The notes under the pieces are model-generated. The model was given only the letters and a program-made list of their open reading frames with translations, was not told the origin of the DNA and made no database searches. Below are positions 61,001 through 64,000 of a DNA stretch of 64,000 nucleotides, one piece after another; positions within the stretch are counted from its first letter, which is position 1; each line of letters begins with the position of its first letter. Origin of the DNA: Rhynchopus euleeides (lineage: Eukaryota; Euglenozoa; Diplonemea; Diplonemida; Diplonemidae); assembly GCA_963210315.1 (NCBI GenBank), contig OY723246.1:2232001-2296000 (forward strand). The letters run 5' to 3'. The position numbers and the translations under genes are program-made.

Positions 61001-64000
61001 TGCAGATCCGTTTCGACAGGCAATGCGAGACGACCTACAACCAGACAGGGTTCTCAACGGCAGTGAACATCACAGAGTCCAATCCCTACCACGCAGGCCA
61101 GGAGGCATACGAGGTGCCTCTGCTGCTGCGAGGCACACACAACGAGCTTGCGAAGTTCACCCTGTCGCATGTCGTGTCCGACAGGCACGAGAGGGACCTG
61201 CACGTCTGCATCAGCCTGTGGAACGAGAACCCCCACTTCCTTGACACAGGGCTGCGTGTCGAGTTTGTGATCGACATCAAGTCGGTGACGCTGCACGATG
61301 CATCGGTGCTGGAGGGGGAGAAGGTGCTTGTGTACAAAGCGTACCCCACGACCCTCACGCTGCACGGGCGGGGCCTGTATGCGGACCTCAGCTCGCCAGA
61401 CCCAGAGGGCTCCTACGGCGACCGTGTGAAGGCGGAAGGCACCTTCGCAAGCGGTTTCATCGGTGACTCGACATCGTACGGCGAGCTGCAGCGTGTCAGT
61501 CCTGGGATCCGCCAGTTCCGTGTCGCCTTCCTTCTGGCCTGTGGCAAGGATGTGGCGTTCAACGACGAGTGGAACGACCCCATCTACCTCAGCAACGCAC
61601 ACGGGTACCTTGGTGAGACGTGGGAGTACGCATCTGACCCGCTCTCCATGTCGAACACGACTGCGGCGGATCTGGAGCTCCAGCTGAAGCACGTCAACAA
61701 GAGCCACGTCGGCCTGAAGCTGTGTGTGTCGCAGTACGCTGCAGGGCGTGACTTCTCCATTCACTACAACGCCTTCGAGCTGGGTGTGGTGGAGTTGCAG
61801 TTTATCGACGGGCTGAAAGAGCCGTGGGTTCCGTACGGCTCCACTGCCACGCTGCTGCTCGCGGGTGTGCTGCTGGGAGATGGGATGCAGATCAAGTTCG
61901 AGAAGTACGGCTGCAACGAGACGTACGACAGGATGTTCCTCGGGACGCACACGCCCCTCAACGTCACAGCATCGCCGCAGGTGTACAGATACGGCGTGCT
62001 GTCGGAGAGGGACACGTACGTCATGCCGGGGGGGTTCGCTCTGGGCGTCACGACGAATTATGTCGGCTGGAACGGCTCCATCACTCTGACAACAGAACAG
62101 ACATACCAGCACACAGACGATCTCGTGGTGTGCTTGTCGCCGTATCACTCGTTCACACGGGCGTACTTCGACACTGGGTTGCGCCTGTCGGTGCTCGTCA
62201 AGGCCCTAACGGCAGAGACCTACAGCGTGGCACGCGGCTATGGCGAAGAGGTGATGATGTACACAGACTACCCGACTGTCTTGTCACTCGATGGCTATGG
62301 CTTCCACGACTGGATGCGTGCAGCCTTCCACTACACGTGCTCAGCGCCCTTCCCCCACTCAAAGATGCCTTTCTACCCCGACGGCACAGACCACTGGGGC
62401 CGCGACGAGGGGCTGTACCCGATGCAGGTGATTGCGAACAGCACCACCCCCACCCTCGCGCTGCTGAACGTCAGTGAGCTTCACGTGTCGACGCCCTTCT
62501 CCCGCAGGAAGCTGTGCTTCTCTGAATACCCTGGTGTGTGGAAGAACCCGGCAGACACGAACCTGGGGTACATGCTGCCACGCATGGTGGACTGGGTGCT
62601 GATGGGTTACACCAGCACTGACATGTACTATGACTTCAGCATCGACACTGGGATCTATGCGACAGTAGTGCAGCTGAAGACGGTCGACAACACTTCGTCG
62701 CTGGTCGTACCGTACGCTGTGCAGAGCTCTCATAGGCTGGAGGGGGTCGGGCTGCGCACAGGCACACGCATCAAGTTCGTCACATACACCGAGTCCTGCC
62801 ATGAGGGACTTGTCGACTTCCACACACCGTCGAACCTGACGCATTGGAGTGACAGCTCGGACTGGACAGGCACACCGCTTACGAATGACGGGAGTGACCG
62901 CTTGCATGCGAGTGTGACGTTCTCTGCTGTGCAGACGCTGCGCCACGTGCTGACTATCAGTAACTCAGAGCCTCTGAAGGTCTGCCTCACGATCTATCCA
63001 GCCCCGTCGCTGCAGTTCTTCGACACTGGCCTGCGCCTGACGGTGCAGATCCTGTTCGACAATGTATACGCCTACGACTACCCTGTGACGCAAGGCCAGA
63101 CGGTGCGTGTGTACAAAGGCCACACAACCACCCTACGTGTCGAGGGCTATGGGTTCCGCGAGTGGGTGCGTGCTGCAATCCTGCCGTCGTGTTCCCACAA
63201 CGCGACCAGCACAGACTCAGGCATGGCAACGCCCATCACCCTGACGGGGCTTGAGAGCCTGATGGAGAACAACTACTGGAAGGCGAACCTCACGCTGTCT
63301 CCTGTGCACGTCGCATCGCCCGCCGAGAACATGAAAATCTGCTTGTCAGAGTCTGCTTCTGGCTACGACTTCGGCATCGACACGGGTATCTTCTACACCG
63401 TGGTGGAGGTGCAGCACATCTGCATGACAACATGCCGCGGGGATGACGCCGTCAAAGCCACGCAGCTGGAAGTGCCCTACGGCGACGAGGGCCTGCACGA
63501 ACTCTCTGGTGTGGGGCTCGGCCCCGACATGCAGCTGAAGCTGTCCTACGACTGCATGAATGAGACGCACGAGTCTATCCAATACGACAACATCTATGAG
63601 TTCCACCACCCGATGAACCTCACCAACGACAGTGACAGGTACTATGTGCGCTTCACACCCCAGCAGACCTTCCAGCATGCGTTGGGCCTCAAGGTTTGCA
63701 TCTCGCTGTGGCCGGAGGGCGCGCCGTACGCATGGGTGGACACAGGGCTGACAGTCGATGTGACGATCCGCATCAACGCAGTCGAGGTGTACGGTGCGAT
63801 GCGGCACATCGCAGATGACACACGTGTGTACCGACACCAGACACCAGTCCTTCGCCTCCACGGGCATGGCTTCCGGCCCTGGCAGCGTGTCTCTATACAG
63901 TCGTCATGTGGCACCGGCCTGAGCACGTCAGACTACTCCACACCACTGCCGCTCATTAGTGTGATGAACGGGACCTACGCAGAGCTGAACCTCACGGGGG
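37033..64000 (+). CDS. giant secreted/surface protein, partial (runs off window)
   Basis: From the ATG at 37033 the frame stays in phase to base 64000 with no stop found: at least 8,989 codons with no evident intron. Residues 1-20 (MGARYLRLLVAALLAMGVPG) are a signal peptide with likely cleavage after GVPGA. Residues about 35-2735 are Thr/Ser-rich, at first irregular (SASRSGSQTESVS), then regular 11-residue repeats of the TETFTLTLPTG type, a likely O-glycosylated stalk. From about residue 2737 on, at least 23 composite modules of about 270 residues follow, with conserved cysteines and N-glycosylation sequons. No membrane anchor is seen; the C-terminus lies beyond the window. I infer an adhesin, cell-coat or extracellular-matrix protein. 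I recognise no close family. Phase was checked at 22 module anchors from 45712 to 63529, all in this frame. Confidence 0.92.
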   Translation, partial: MGARYLRLLVAALLAMGVPGATTLRRDGTVLAGGATATATLTQTRTYSRTWTPSHSSTVSVSLPTATSSVSQTASDTMSMTLPTASASRTASRSVSRSASPTQSVTIPTATTSMSRTRSLTMTATLPTATATVTLTLSASRSGSQTESVSLPTTTVSLTETMSPTATVTLPTGTASDTLSLSETLSASKTVSMSLPTTTASMSVTQTRSATLTLPTSTATATDTLTLSQTGTPTLTLTLPTVTSSLSVSSSSTATVSLPTATLSRTLSLSATRTSSHTLSLTLPTATSTDTHTLSLSGTLTLPTATASESSTLSNTLTLTLPSSTLTATSTLSLTSSLTLPSVTGTVSLTLPSATASVTLTLPTGTASLTLTLPTASVSLSLTLPTSTATATLSLPTASETGTLTMTRSVTESATLSLTLPTATLSDTLTLPTATGSSTITLPTSTNSETLTLPTQTVTSSLTLPTTTGSMTLTLPTGTASVSLTLPTVTSTFTLTLPTVTASDTFTLPTVTESASTTLPTGTESVTLTLPTVTGTVSLTLPTVTSTSTLTLPTVTASSTVTLPTVTESVSMTLPTGTASTTLSLPTGTGTVSLTLPTSTSTFTLTLPTVTASDTFTLPTVTESASITLPTGTESVTLTLPTVTGTVSLTLPTATMSVSLTLPTGTATYSLTLPTSTGTVTFSLPSATETYTVTLPTVTASETLTLPTFTASFSLSLPTSSATASFTLTLPTQTLTTTLTLTLPTVTSSATLTLPTGTATVSLTLPTMTVTDTLTLPTGTGTVSLTLPTASATSTMTLPTATVSVTLTLPTSTETLTVTLPSATATDTITLPTATSTVSLTLPTATATSTLTLPTSTETLTLTLPTGTLTETITLPTGTSSLTLSLPSATATDTVTVTLPTQTATATLSLTLPTSTITATLTLPTRTATTTITLPTVTVTSTLTLPTGTLTYTMTLPTATVTSTLTLPTGTSTYTVSLPTATATVTLTLPTASLTETLTLPSVTATVSLTLPTSTQTQTLSLPTDTATLTMTLPTGTATDTLTLPTGTQTVTLTLPTGTATLTLTLTLPTATMTQTLSLTLPTVTDSVTLTLPTGTVTSTLTLPTATESFTLTLPTGTATFTLTLPTTTETFTLTLPTATQTFTLTLPTATETFTMTLPTGTETFTFTLPTATETTTLTLPTGTETFTLTLPTATETFTLTLPTGTETFTLTLPTATETFTLTLPTGTETFTLTLPTGTETFTLTLPTATETFTMTLPTGTETFTLTLPTGTETYTLTLPTATETFTLTLPTATQTFTLTLPTGTETFTMTLPTGTETFTFTLPTATETTTLTLPTGTETFTLTLPTATETFTLTLPTGTETFTLTLPTATETFTLTLPTGTETFTLTLPTGTETFTLTLPTATETFTMTLPTGTETFTLTLPTATETFTLTLPTATQTYTLTLPTATETFTLTLPTGTETFTLTLPTGTETSTLTLPTATQTFTLTLPTATQTVTLTLPTATETFTLTLPTGTETFTLTLPTGTETFTLTLPTSTATATISLTLPTMSATDTVTLTLPTATETISLTLPTGTATVTLTLPTSTATETISLTLPTMSATDTVTWTLPTATETISLTLPTATATTTVTLPTGTETFTLTLPTGTETFTLTLPTATETFTLTLPTATSTFTLTLPTGTVTFTLTLPTGTETYTLTLPTATETLTLTLPTSTETFTLTLPTGTETFTLTLPTGTETFTLTLPTGTDTTTLTLPTATVTVSLTLPTGTETFTLTLPTATQTFTLTLPTATETVSLTLPTSTVSVTLTLPTVTSTYTLTLPTATSTQTLTLPTSTVTYTLTLPTSTSTFTLTLPTSSETFTLTLPTGTETFTLTLPTGTETFTLTLPTATETFTITLPTSTETYTLTLPTSTATFTLTLPTGTETVTLTLPTATETFTLTLPTATETSTLTLPTGTETLTLTLPTATETNTLTLPTSTETFTMTLPTATVTETLTLPTGTETFTLTLPTSTATETISLTLPTMSATDTVTLTLPTATETISLTLPTGTSTFTLTLPTATATFTLTLPTGTETFTLTLPTGTETFTLTLPTATETFTWTLPTATSTFTLTLPTGTVTFTLTLPTGTETYTLTLPTATETFTLTLPTSTETFTLTLPTGTETFTLTLPTGTETFTFTLPTATETTTLTLPTGTETFTLTLPTATETFTLTLPTGTETFTLTLPTATETFTLTLPTGTETFTLTLPTGTETFTLTLPTATETFTMTLPTGTETFTLTLPTGTETQTLTLPTGTETFTLTLPTATETFTLTLPTGTETFTLTLPTGTETFTFTLPTATETTTLTLPTGTETFTLTLPTATETFTLTLPTGTETFTLTLPTATDTFTLTLPTGTETFTLTLPTGTETFTLTLPTATETFTMTLPTGTETFTLTLPTGTETYTLTLPTATETFTLTLPTATQTFTLTLPTGTETFTMTLPTGTETFTFTLPTATETTTLTLPTGTETFTLTLPTATETFTLTLPTGTETFTLTLPTGTETFTLTLPTATETFTLTLPTATQTYTLTLPTATETFTLTLPTGTETFTLTLPTGTETFTLTLPTATETFTLTLPTATETVTLTLPTATATFTLTLTHTATLTLPTATETMTHTLSLTDTLTLPTATETATYTLTLPTSTATLTLSLTHTFTLTLPTATETHTYTLTLPTATETHTFTLTLPTATETMTYSLTLPTATETLTLTATFTLVPKIEFGELYNITHGPESTLLVYRGIDNYVALTGLNLRDFHRVSLQRELPMYEHRGCSSEAPTGGWHTPMSLINVTTNPQPEKSTATILISGSLFTDSMPARTVMCISQVPTGSDFQFPADIYVQVVSIETLADRKRLELPYDSYGHYELKGLGLTDEMRVKFLHDCSAEGPDATADAVNITDVYNVSVGHDTLGQGGASSGRIYIPQAWTQRHVRDLRLCLAMYPHAGATFVATQLRIDILVIVEHAQSLDGPTLQVSTYDDKRSDEFRRTALNATLRVYRGYPSNVTLRGAGLREWQRAGVFQDCVVHSTDVLGTDGPVSLMYGGSTVAYAELAPGNTLFTAPWSDPQKLCLSTEASGWSFSVDWDLQVVAVNLSTVDGLTDLELHYGDTRMHLLAGEGLATGMQLQLVASNSSCGYPFEGFRTPFNITGSSTPWAAEATYWSEGQLRTSRGDTGGLARWSHTQSMRQERGLKLCMGVWPSPSETFFDTQIRVDFMIHVTSIAVYEEVLLPGGTIYVYRQQTPSLSINGTGLFDFFRFSLQHGACTTSANLTGAHEPMTLYPNPLTRFVQDYPTDLTEVSGNVSSSGGDLFLRYVHTVDPFEQMTLCMSQYSSGTDFTAALEEYFMTVVELQVVDDAKKYIVVGWGTTTNHTLSGVGLRDGMQLRFTESCEGSGVPQNWPDVPLWDRVHNQEYGRGYSHNPTYNNSASGPESYSEIVGRSDGSNPDYVSNEGRNPSHWVQVRQDQTSRQAMELRVCIAVYAYPNPWFVDTGLYFTSGVSASGVTSEEHETLRGGRLLVYKGTSPKLLLRGLGFRPWMSVAFLPTCTSAGATLYGHMTPTQLTPYNYSHSNVPDVGGASYTSLPIGDYDADSPYVDTRRAYLQLHSWHTAAATPDYYQFCFTGYSTAYGRFGIPASEFFTDFGPSGFEDEATVLGPPHHDITGRRAVLSPSYIGFGVVELVTVDNVTSLELPYGSDKVLDLVGVLLDLGPGMQVKFTTDSDGVYCNASVTGLDTPINVTYPAGHAPAASLLPTQTFRHTESLKVCLSVHPAPNTYFADTNLTVSFVIRLDEVVSYDSYETPAITPVGHRLLAGRQALPFPEYTRENSFVRLHKGYTTELQVTGEGLYAWQRVSFQETACSSTMSDQSFEKTPMSIKPVQLQHTDSVYGRQYRDPANNDKWHSSTSYAYYSTRATLNVTEDHVFAAFNSRYLCVSEYSEGLDFSIWFSQLTVAVVELASVQGHSGAYALEDGGGAEWLTHFYLAFGSAPVLMMNGTKLLDKMRIKFDSDCTSGNITGTYAPVNVTDQRSDITFQGAAITVTRDNTWRHESSLKVCLAVYPEPSTVFHDTGLTVDIGVHVRSIASYGVPAYNNDEVFVYAGQETVLSLNGSGFESHHRMSIQKDGCGNEAAPDTNHDELWGVATPIYLTQLSDLSVWDSHTGYTLAAANITSVHTNESYERASLCFSVAGNEGSGHVPAHATHWEFAIFTDRIFLTVVELKTIDSNSMEAYWGDTFVSYLSVPYRAVSNHTFEGVGLRRGMLIKFAADCTSTNISNAEIPLALEGDSGSVLYVVLTYQQTQQQAVELDVCVGVWPSPSARFFSSGHRFSVGVIMSAIGYEGNAKNRGGDVLIYRGHTPTLSVVGWGLYADQYVAFLETCQVVQWWGQQNLTYTGTPMAVSPLNGSTSAAEVSVAYTATVTPFWRREICVSLGVQDYARYGTLDFSIHAHEFDYRTAEAVATTGVYVVVVELASVDGNFSFLSVPYGATSNHTMFGTALRDGMQIKFSTDCNRTTSGLQTPLNLTDAAGFAPPGRSTANLLLTQVQTFQHSRVVDAATTDTKDVMKVCLAVEPYPATYFADTGLTADIAITASEASSYGYRVSRAGPDRVFLYKGKDHSIVLYGAGFFSWQRAIVRFVQDASPYALWCSDAVSDLTGQLTPVWVNPGPLQHMQSGWKSTDDHAFADSQSFPYVALDGSSRAELNLTGELHTLSAIKRMRLCLSEYPTGSDFSIDTRIDIGVVELTAIDNVTAVYFPYGDTSMHFAAGYSILDGMQLKFVEGACDTNITDQYYPVSIYSADPQGNDGGYFQLTRVQTNRHIRDLKVCLSVWPYPNDGFEDTGLRAAMEIKLSSVGTYGTYVSPGGTVRVYEGNATEIDLIGSGLDTFHRVAFLPNCTRDDNTTAGIGGVHAPMFITPVSSDRTFANVWTTANQVGSAVQGLKMCLSQYDTGNDFSIDPGFDIDVVALHAINGNTTLEIPYGSTPLLRLAGTGLSDDMQVYFNAYCDDNLWHLNTRNEPVNTSWTGPAYDWHGAPYTQGQGGLGAMQHSRGVLTPNGHGAYIALTTVQTYRHTHTPLKVCMALYEAPNRQFFDTGLTISIKIQVEKAASWDVYTYAGETDDSKAVLTYVGYPPRVTFVGLGFFSWQRAALLAHCGYPAGVIDYSSTAAMQFGNITGWDNVDENGVNWQRAEVMMESFHVATALGTPVQRVRFCLSEYDTGNDFRIDISIRFAVVVLETIQVHSEVAPYGGLWAARLPLPYGSRSTHAVQGDNIGDLMRVKLEKYRDTWGLGCESTNVTGRSTPMALSGVWNTTGNFTFTEEATNRHAWPDVLSLCLAVYPAPSTQFFTTNITVDLFIDVVTAASYGFERPAVAHKIEYSYARTPAGAYDDTQHLFHQRRLSTVYLYYGNTTTVTITGQGLYAHQRVAFLDNCTTDNDANTLSGAGTAVRLTALQHSEGVEQPLSWPGTGRYREVLHDASGARAGDIYPLTASGRGFVSAELVLTSSHLGDPYSSKLLCVSEYHDGWDFRIWTGLYASVVRLRTIDSLTVVPIVYGHVGWHAAYGEGIIDGMQIKFDEHEACDTQVTGTETPMNITNVRNPPKFLIETTQSYTHSIRYVCFAVWPEPSDAFFNTGLFVDLKVSVHHAEVFGGDEYPDVRVHPGEELRVYVADTQMIDLSGLGFHDWHRVSLQDVCGPYAENLTHAGIPMATSNSQGKHQTNITLVRLHVATPHDKKRICLSEYDTGNDFRIDTFIDVVIVKVMFIDEKTHVHTPYGAETSHMVQGVGLRDGMQLKLEHGGCTVEVDGLHTPMNLTGVSENGTIGYVNLTTAQSYRHNHNLHVCISVWPAPGTRMVDTGLLWSSLVQPLTAESWGVTVRTLAMRAPQEGTEAYSLPLPGYPDNPWRHEPYYPNHEGEPVVRRNSTTVFMVKGSPGEIKLWGWGMFGWHRAAILPACVSTVGSFPYGNATSLMAIEGESVYNRYAVVNLTAEHVVSSFDSMWLCLSEHSTGVDFSIGEARIDISVIEVATVEAGCCTVANQWGARMHLEVPFGATTNHTMYGVGLRDGMQIKFSESCFHSGTTGYNTPLNVSTSFDDAATTRGVFTFTQTQSYRHAVRLHLCISPWAYPNTNFFPTSVEVSFTIKIYEVKSYDLWTLQEDTTRLYKGKTQTLYIKGSGLYDTQRVHLAENCSASADTTLQSTPINIVTRPDAWFVWEHDEVRNDSTTFATLEMVPAHVTFPFERWQLCISQSDSGSDFGIESRIFFSVSELTGMSGLANYSHPYNTTAEVTYGAESYHNLEGSYLYSNMQVKFEPITETLRESDRYASYCTTAVEGLQQPLLVQTREETHGKPLLFQPFVQLTTNQTYQHNLGMRLCLAVNPPPSRIFVDTGLTVDVVLTPTHLGSYGEYAGNTGVTTQDTVLVHFNTLPTLKVKGRGLFSWHRAAILDYCWSNQSLASDALQRSAAAPFSYSLMYGETFPYGTAMTLQINDSTTRHDYAELSLDLSHTTLPFWAKKVCFSEYRTNDHNTQVDFGIDPLLYISVVHLATIGDVFAFPHPYNTTAEVAFAASVVLPLNGTGLRAGMQIKFVAATESCYDRWYPEASGFETPIDIEYDPRGGGKAYRYANTELARGRYLEGFDSDTAAIGLLPTQTQRHELRLKTCLNVWPSPNLYFHETTVTLDFVITIEYLSTWGTWVRTWGDPSEHELSQDEYYTDTDGTVIMHGKPGYPMGVYPRSRTDAPSRAVTYKGYPTTLALEGRGFLSSVRASLQEQCSSNVSVTCSWCTPVALSNLTHWHDSTAYQRANVELSMSHVQVAHRGLRLCLSDTDSGTDFSIDPGFFVGVVELRSIGTANTSLVLTYGSTPNLELIGEGLVDGMQIKFATNSCSEATPGDHWANASHYEPVPMHGTATQGDVSFVNLTEWQTNRHALDMKVCLAVWAAPNYVFFDTGITVDVAIDVSHAATYGVYSWGGYDKGRPVYPYTTAQGTKEYGVVKSRFTNTQVFGQRVLAYRGVTTTISLIGHGLYAHHRVAMLSDCGHALYDKSSTALPQAAPLRVVNLVGDSYGELVLQWEHVQTGVDELRVCLSQYADGADFSIDTGLRFGVVELTAISDLTVRSLPYNTTGEIPYGSITTHTLSGTGLREKMQIKFAESGSYNCTSRINGVATPVNVTSNVSILLTQTQSSRHETRVAVCLALYPEGSTDFFDTGLTVDFVINLLKVTEPYAGNVFETQSIIPLYKGMYPPPELLIHGNGFAEGHRVSLQTQCLTDVNITDVHTPIPLTHLDGRPDYADFSQTDQGWTKAMLELTELHNSHAYTAMQLCISEYATGPSFPVDPLIALRVVELLTIDTKKHITVPYGAVSSHYLEGYGLADGMTVKLARFCNETTEGHDQPLNITSISGMLTGMRNLNGAGTYYSTDVTSQGGGAWLNLTETQTNKHRLDTRVCLGLYGLPNEYYFDTQVTLDIAIQIASMRVNDHTVPRANVAHSATYYSTVPAGNIVVYKGIETTVKLYGEGLYAHQRVGFSWQCSAPLFIDYPLYLTDVVGSTEAELKLTYLHTSAATEGLLMCLSQYAKGDDFSIHDSAYNAFILSVVELTAVDMQTSLLVHYGAVTSHLLNGTYIRDGMQLKLSTEQDGCANVSSGLNTPMNITVSGAGGVGYPGAGGRWDQTTTVLHEGYVCDGHFGTRKKLLPTTSDVQECAGFVVNDTACTSTFYFNQAANECVCIIQGQACNSTTLEAGTVVYQLMSGGKFTFTRAQTFQHTRNLLLCIDVWPYPSENFVASGLNVSITIRVDMMTSYDHVNTELQKIRVYHKQPTSIRINGDGLWEHMRVSLQDDCTPYANLTGVGEPMRLASVEGRTVGHSLAWIKANYAWGYQAQKDHMGVGLQADIHLNESHVAEPLWGARLCFSEYQFGEDFRIADYAPNRWIEIGVVKLHEISHGLTGKGLMWYQNPYSVISLPYGSTSTHLVRGTLLLDDMQIRFDRQCETTYNQTGFSTAVNITESNPYHAGQEAYEVPLLLRGTHNELAKFTLSHVVSDRHERDLHVCISLWNENPHFLDTGLRVEFVIDIKSVTLHDASVLEGEKVLVYKAYPTTLTLHGRGLYADLSSPDPEGSYGDRVKAEGTFASGFIGDSTSYGELQRVSPGIRQFRVAFLLACGKDVAFNDEWNDPIYLSNAHGYLGETWEYASDPLSMSNTTAADLELQLKHVNKSHVGLKLCVSQYAAGRDFSIHYNAFELGVVELQFIDGLKEPWVPYGSTATLLLAGVLLGDGMQIKFEKYGCNETYDRMFLGTHTPLNVTASPQVYRYGVLSERDTYVMPGGFALGVTTNYVGWNGSITLTTEQTYQHTDDLVVCLSPYHSFTRAYFDTGLRLSVLVKALTAETYSVARGYGEEVMMYTDYPTVLSLDGYGFHDWMRAAFHYTCSAPFPHSKMPFYPDGTDHWGRDEGLYPMQVIANSTTPTLALLNVSELHVSTPFSRRKLCFSEYPGVWKNPADTNLGYMLPRMVDWVLMGYTSTDMYYDFSIDTGIYATVVQLKTVDNTSSLVVPYAVQSSHRLEGVGLRTGTRIKFVTYTESCHEGLVDFHTPSNLTHWSDSSDWTGTPLTNDGSDRLHASVTFSAVQTLRHVLTISNSEPLKVCLTIYPAPSLQFFDTGLRLTVQILFDNVYAYDYPVTQGQTVRVYKGHTTTLRVEGYGFREWVRAAILPSCSHNATSTDSGMATPITLTGLESLMENNYWKANLTLSPVHVASPAENMKICLSESASGYDFGIDTGIFYTVVEVQHICMTTCRGDDAVKATQLEVPYGDEGLHELSGVGLGPDMQLKLSYDCMNETHESIQYDNIYEFHHPMNLTNDSDRYYVRFTPQQTFQHALGLKVCISLWPEGAPYAWVDTGLTVDVTIRINAVEVYGAMRHIADDTRVYRHQTPVLRLHGHGFRPWQRVSIQSSCGTGLSTSDYSTPLPLISVMNGTYAELNLTG
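37200..45220 (+). repeat. 33-bp coding repeats, Thr-rich stalk
   Basis: About 240 units of a 33-bp repeat encoding variants of T-E-T-F-T-L-T-L-P-T-G/A. The LPT core is the most constant; E can be A, V, S or Q, and F can be V, L, Y or S. The region 37200-39950 is the more diverged and 40170-44880 the most uniform, with larger blocks copied (for example 40980-41300 and 43520-43800). The minus strand of the repeat also lacks stops, which creates long antisense frames that are not genes. Confidence 0.93.
45241..64000 (+). other. array of at least 23 composite Cys-paired modules
   Basis: Each period of about 270 residues has two related halves. One half has an anchor like GLRDGMQIKF, then a cysteine, TP-(L/M)-N-(V/I)-T, QT-RH, L-K-V-C-L-A-V-Y-P and FFDTGLTVDV. 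The other has YKG, L-x-G-x-GL-x-x-(H/W)-(Q/H)-R-V, a cysteine, LNLT, LCLSEYDTGNDFSID and VVELTTID. First-half anchors lie at 45712, 46453, 47227, 48214, 49081, 49855, 50578, 51391, 52057, 52894, 53776, 54436, 55261, 55981, 56809, 57691, 58498, 59188, 59941, 61000, 61885, 62764 and 63529. Each half has two conserved cysteines, probably a disulphide. Confidence 0.88.
60082..60276 (+). other. Apple/PAN-like Cys-rich insertion in one module
   Basis: Between the anchors at 59941 and 61000 the module is about 80 residues longer than its neighbours. The extra piece has six cysteines spaced as YVC, VQECAGFVVNDTACTSTFYF, NECVCIIQGQAC. The C-x(8)-C-x(2-3)-F-x-F pattern resembles Apple/PAN domains, which bind sugars or proteins. 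It is present in no other module of the window that I examined. Confidence 0.55.

Noticed and set aside
45799-62946. Many minus-strand and off-frame + strand frames of 100-584 codons across the module array.
   Set aside because: They have no recognisable domains, are rich in H, R, V and are explained by GC-rich codon use in the giant + frame.

Overview
This is nuclear DNA from a unicellular eukaryote, most likely a protist with a GC-rich genome. The evidence is one gene with four short spliceosomal introns (GTATG-type donors, C-rich stretches before CAG acceptors), long intergenic stretches full of C-tracts and microsatellites, several kinds of transposable element, and eukaryotic signalling proteins. 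The lineage cannot be fixed from the sequence. All well-supported host genes lie on the + strand, which would suit co-oriented transcription, but six genes are too few to prove it.

Layout: a WD40-repeat protein (1614-2801); a double-hotdog acyl-CoA thioesterase (7734-8981); a 1.35-kb AT-rich giant palindrome carrying two nearly identical nested MITEs (9091-10441); a MIB/HERC2-domain protein with a possible ubiquitin-like C-terminal domain (11878-13647); a 2.85-kb minisatellite of two mixed 8-bp units (14716-17564); a five-exon MATH-like/coiled-coil gene (18842-20766); a doubtful minus-strand gene relic (22205-22820); and a PP2C-type phosphatase (25776-27302, frame open from 25224). Next come a TA-flanked inverted-repeat DNA transposon (28771-30527) and a 5.5-kb tyrosine-recombinase retroelement with split direct repeats (30826-36325).

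The right-hand 27 kb is the most striking part. From an ATG at 37033 with a signal peptide, one frame stays in phase to the window edge, at least 8,989 codons without an evident intron. It encodes a giant secreted or surface protein: about 2,700 residues of Thr-rich 11-residue repeats, a mucin-like stalk, followed by at least 23 copies of a composite module of about 270 residues with regular cysteines and N-glycosylation sequons. One copy carries an Apple/PAN-like Cys-rich insertion. I do not recognise the module as a named family; a distant IPT/TIG-like beta-sandwich is a guess. This gene is the best candidate for something undescribed.

The host genes do not form an obvious pathway. They cover scaffold or signalling roles (WD40, MATH/coiled-coil, PP2C, MIB/HERC2-UBL), lipid metabolism (thioesterase) and the cell surface (giant protein). 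The intergenic DNA is threaded with several short repeat families, described separately.
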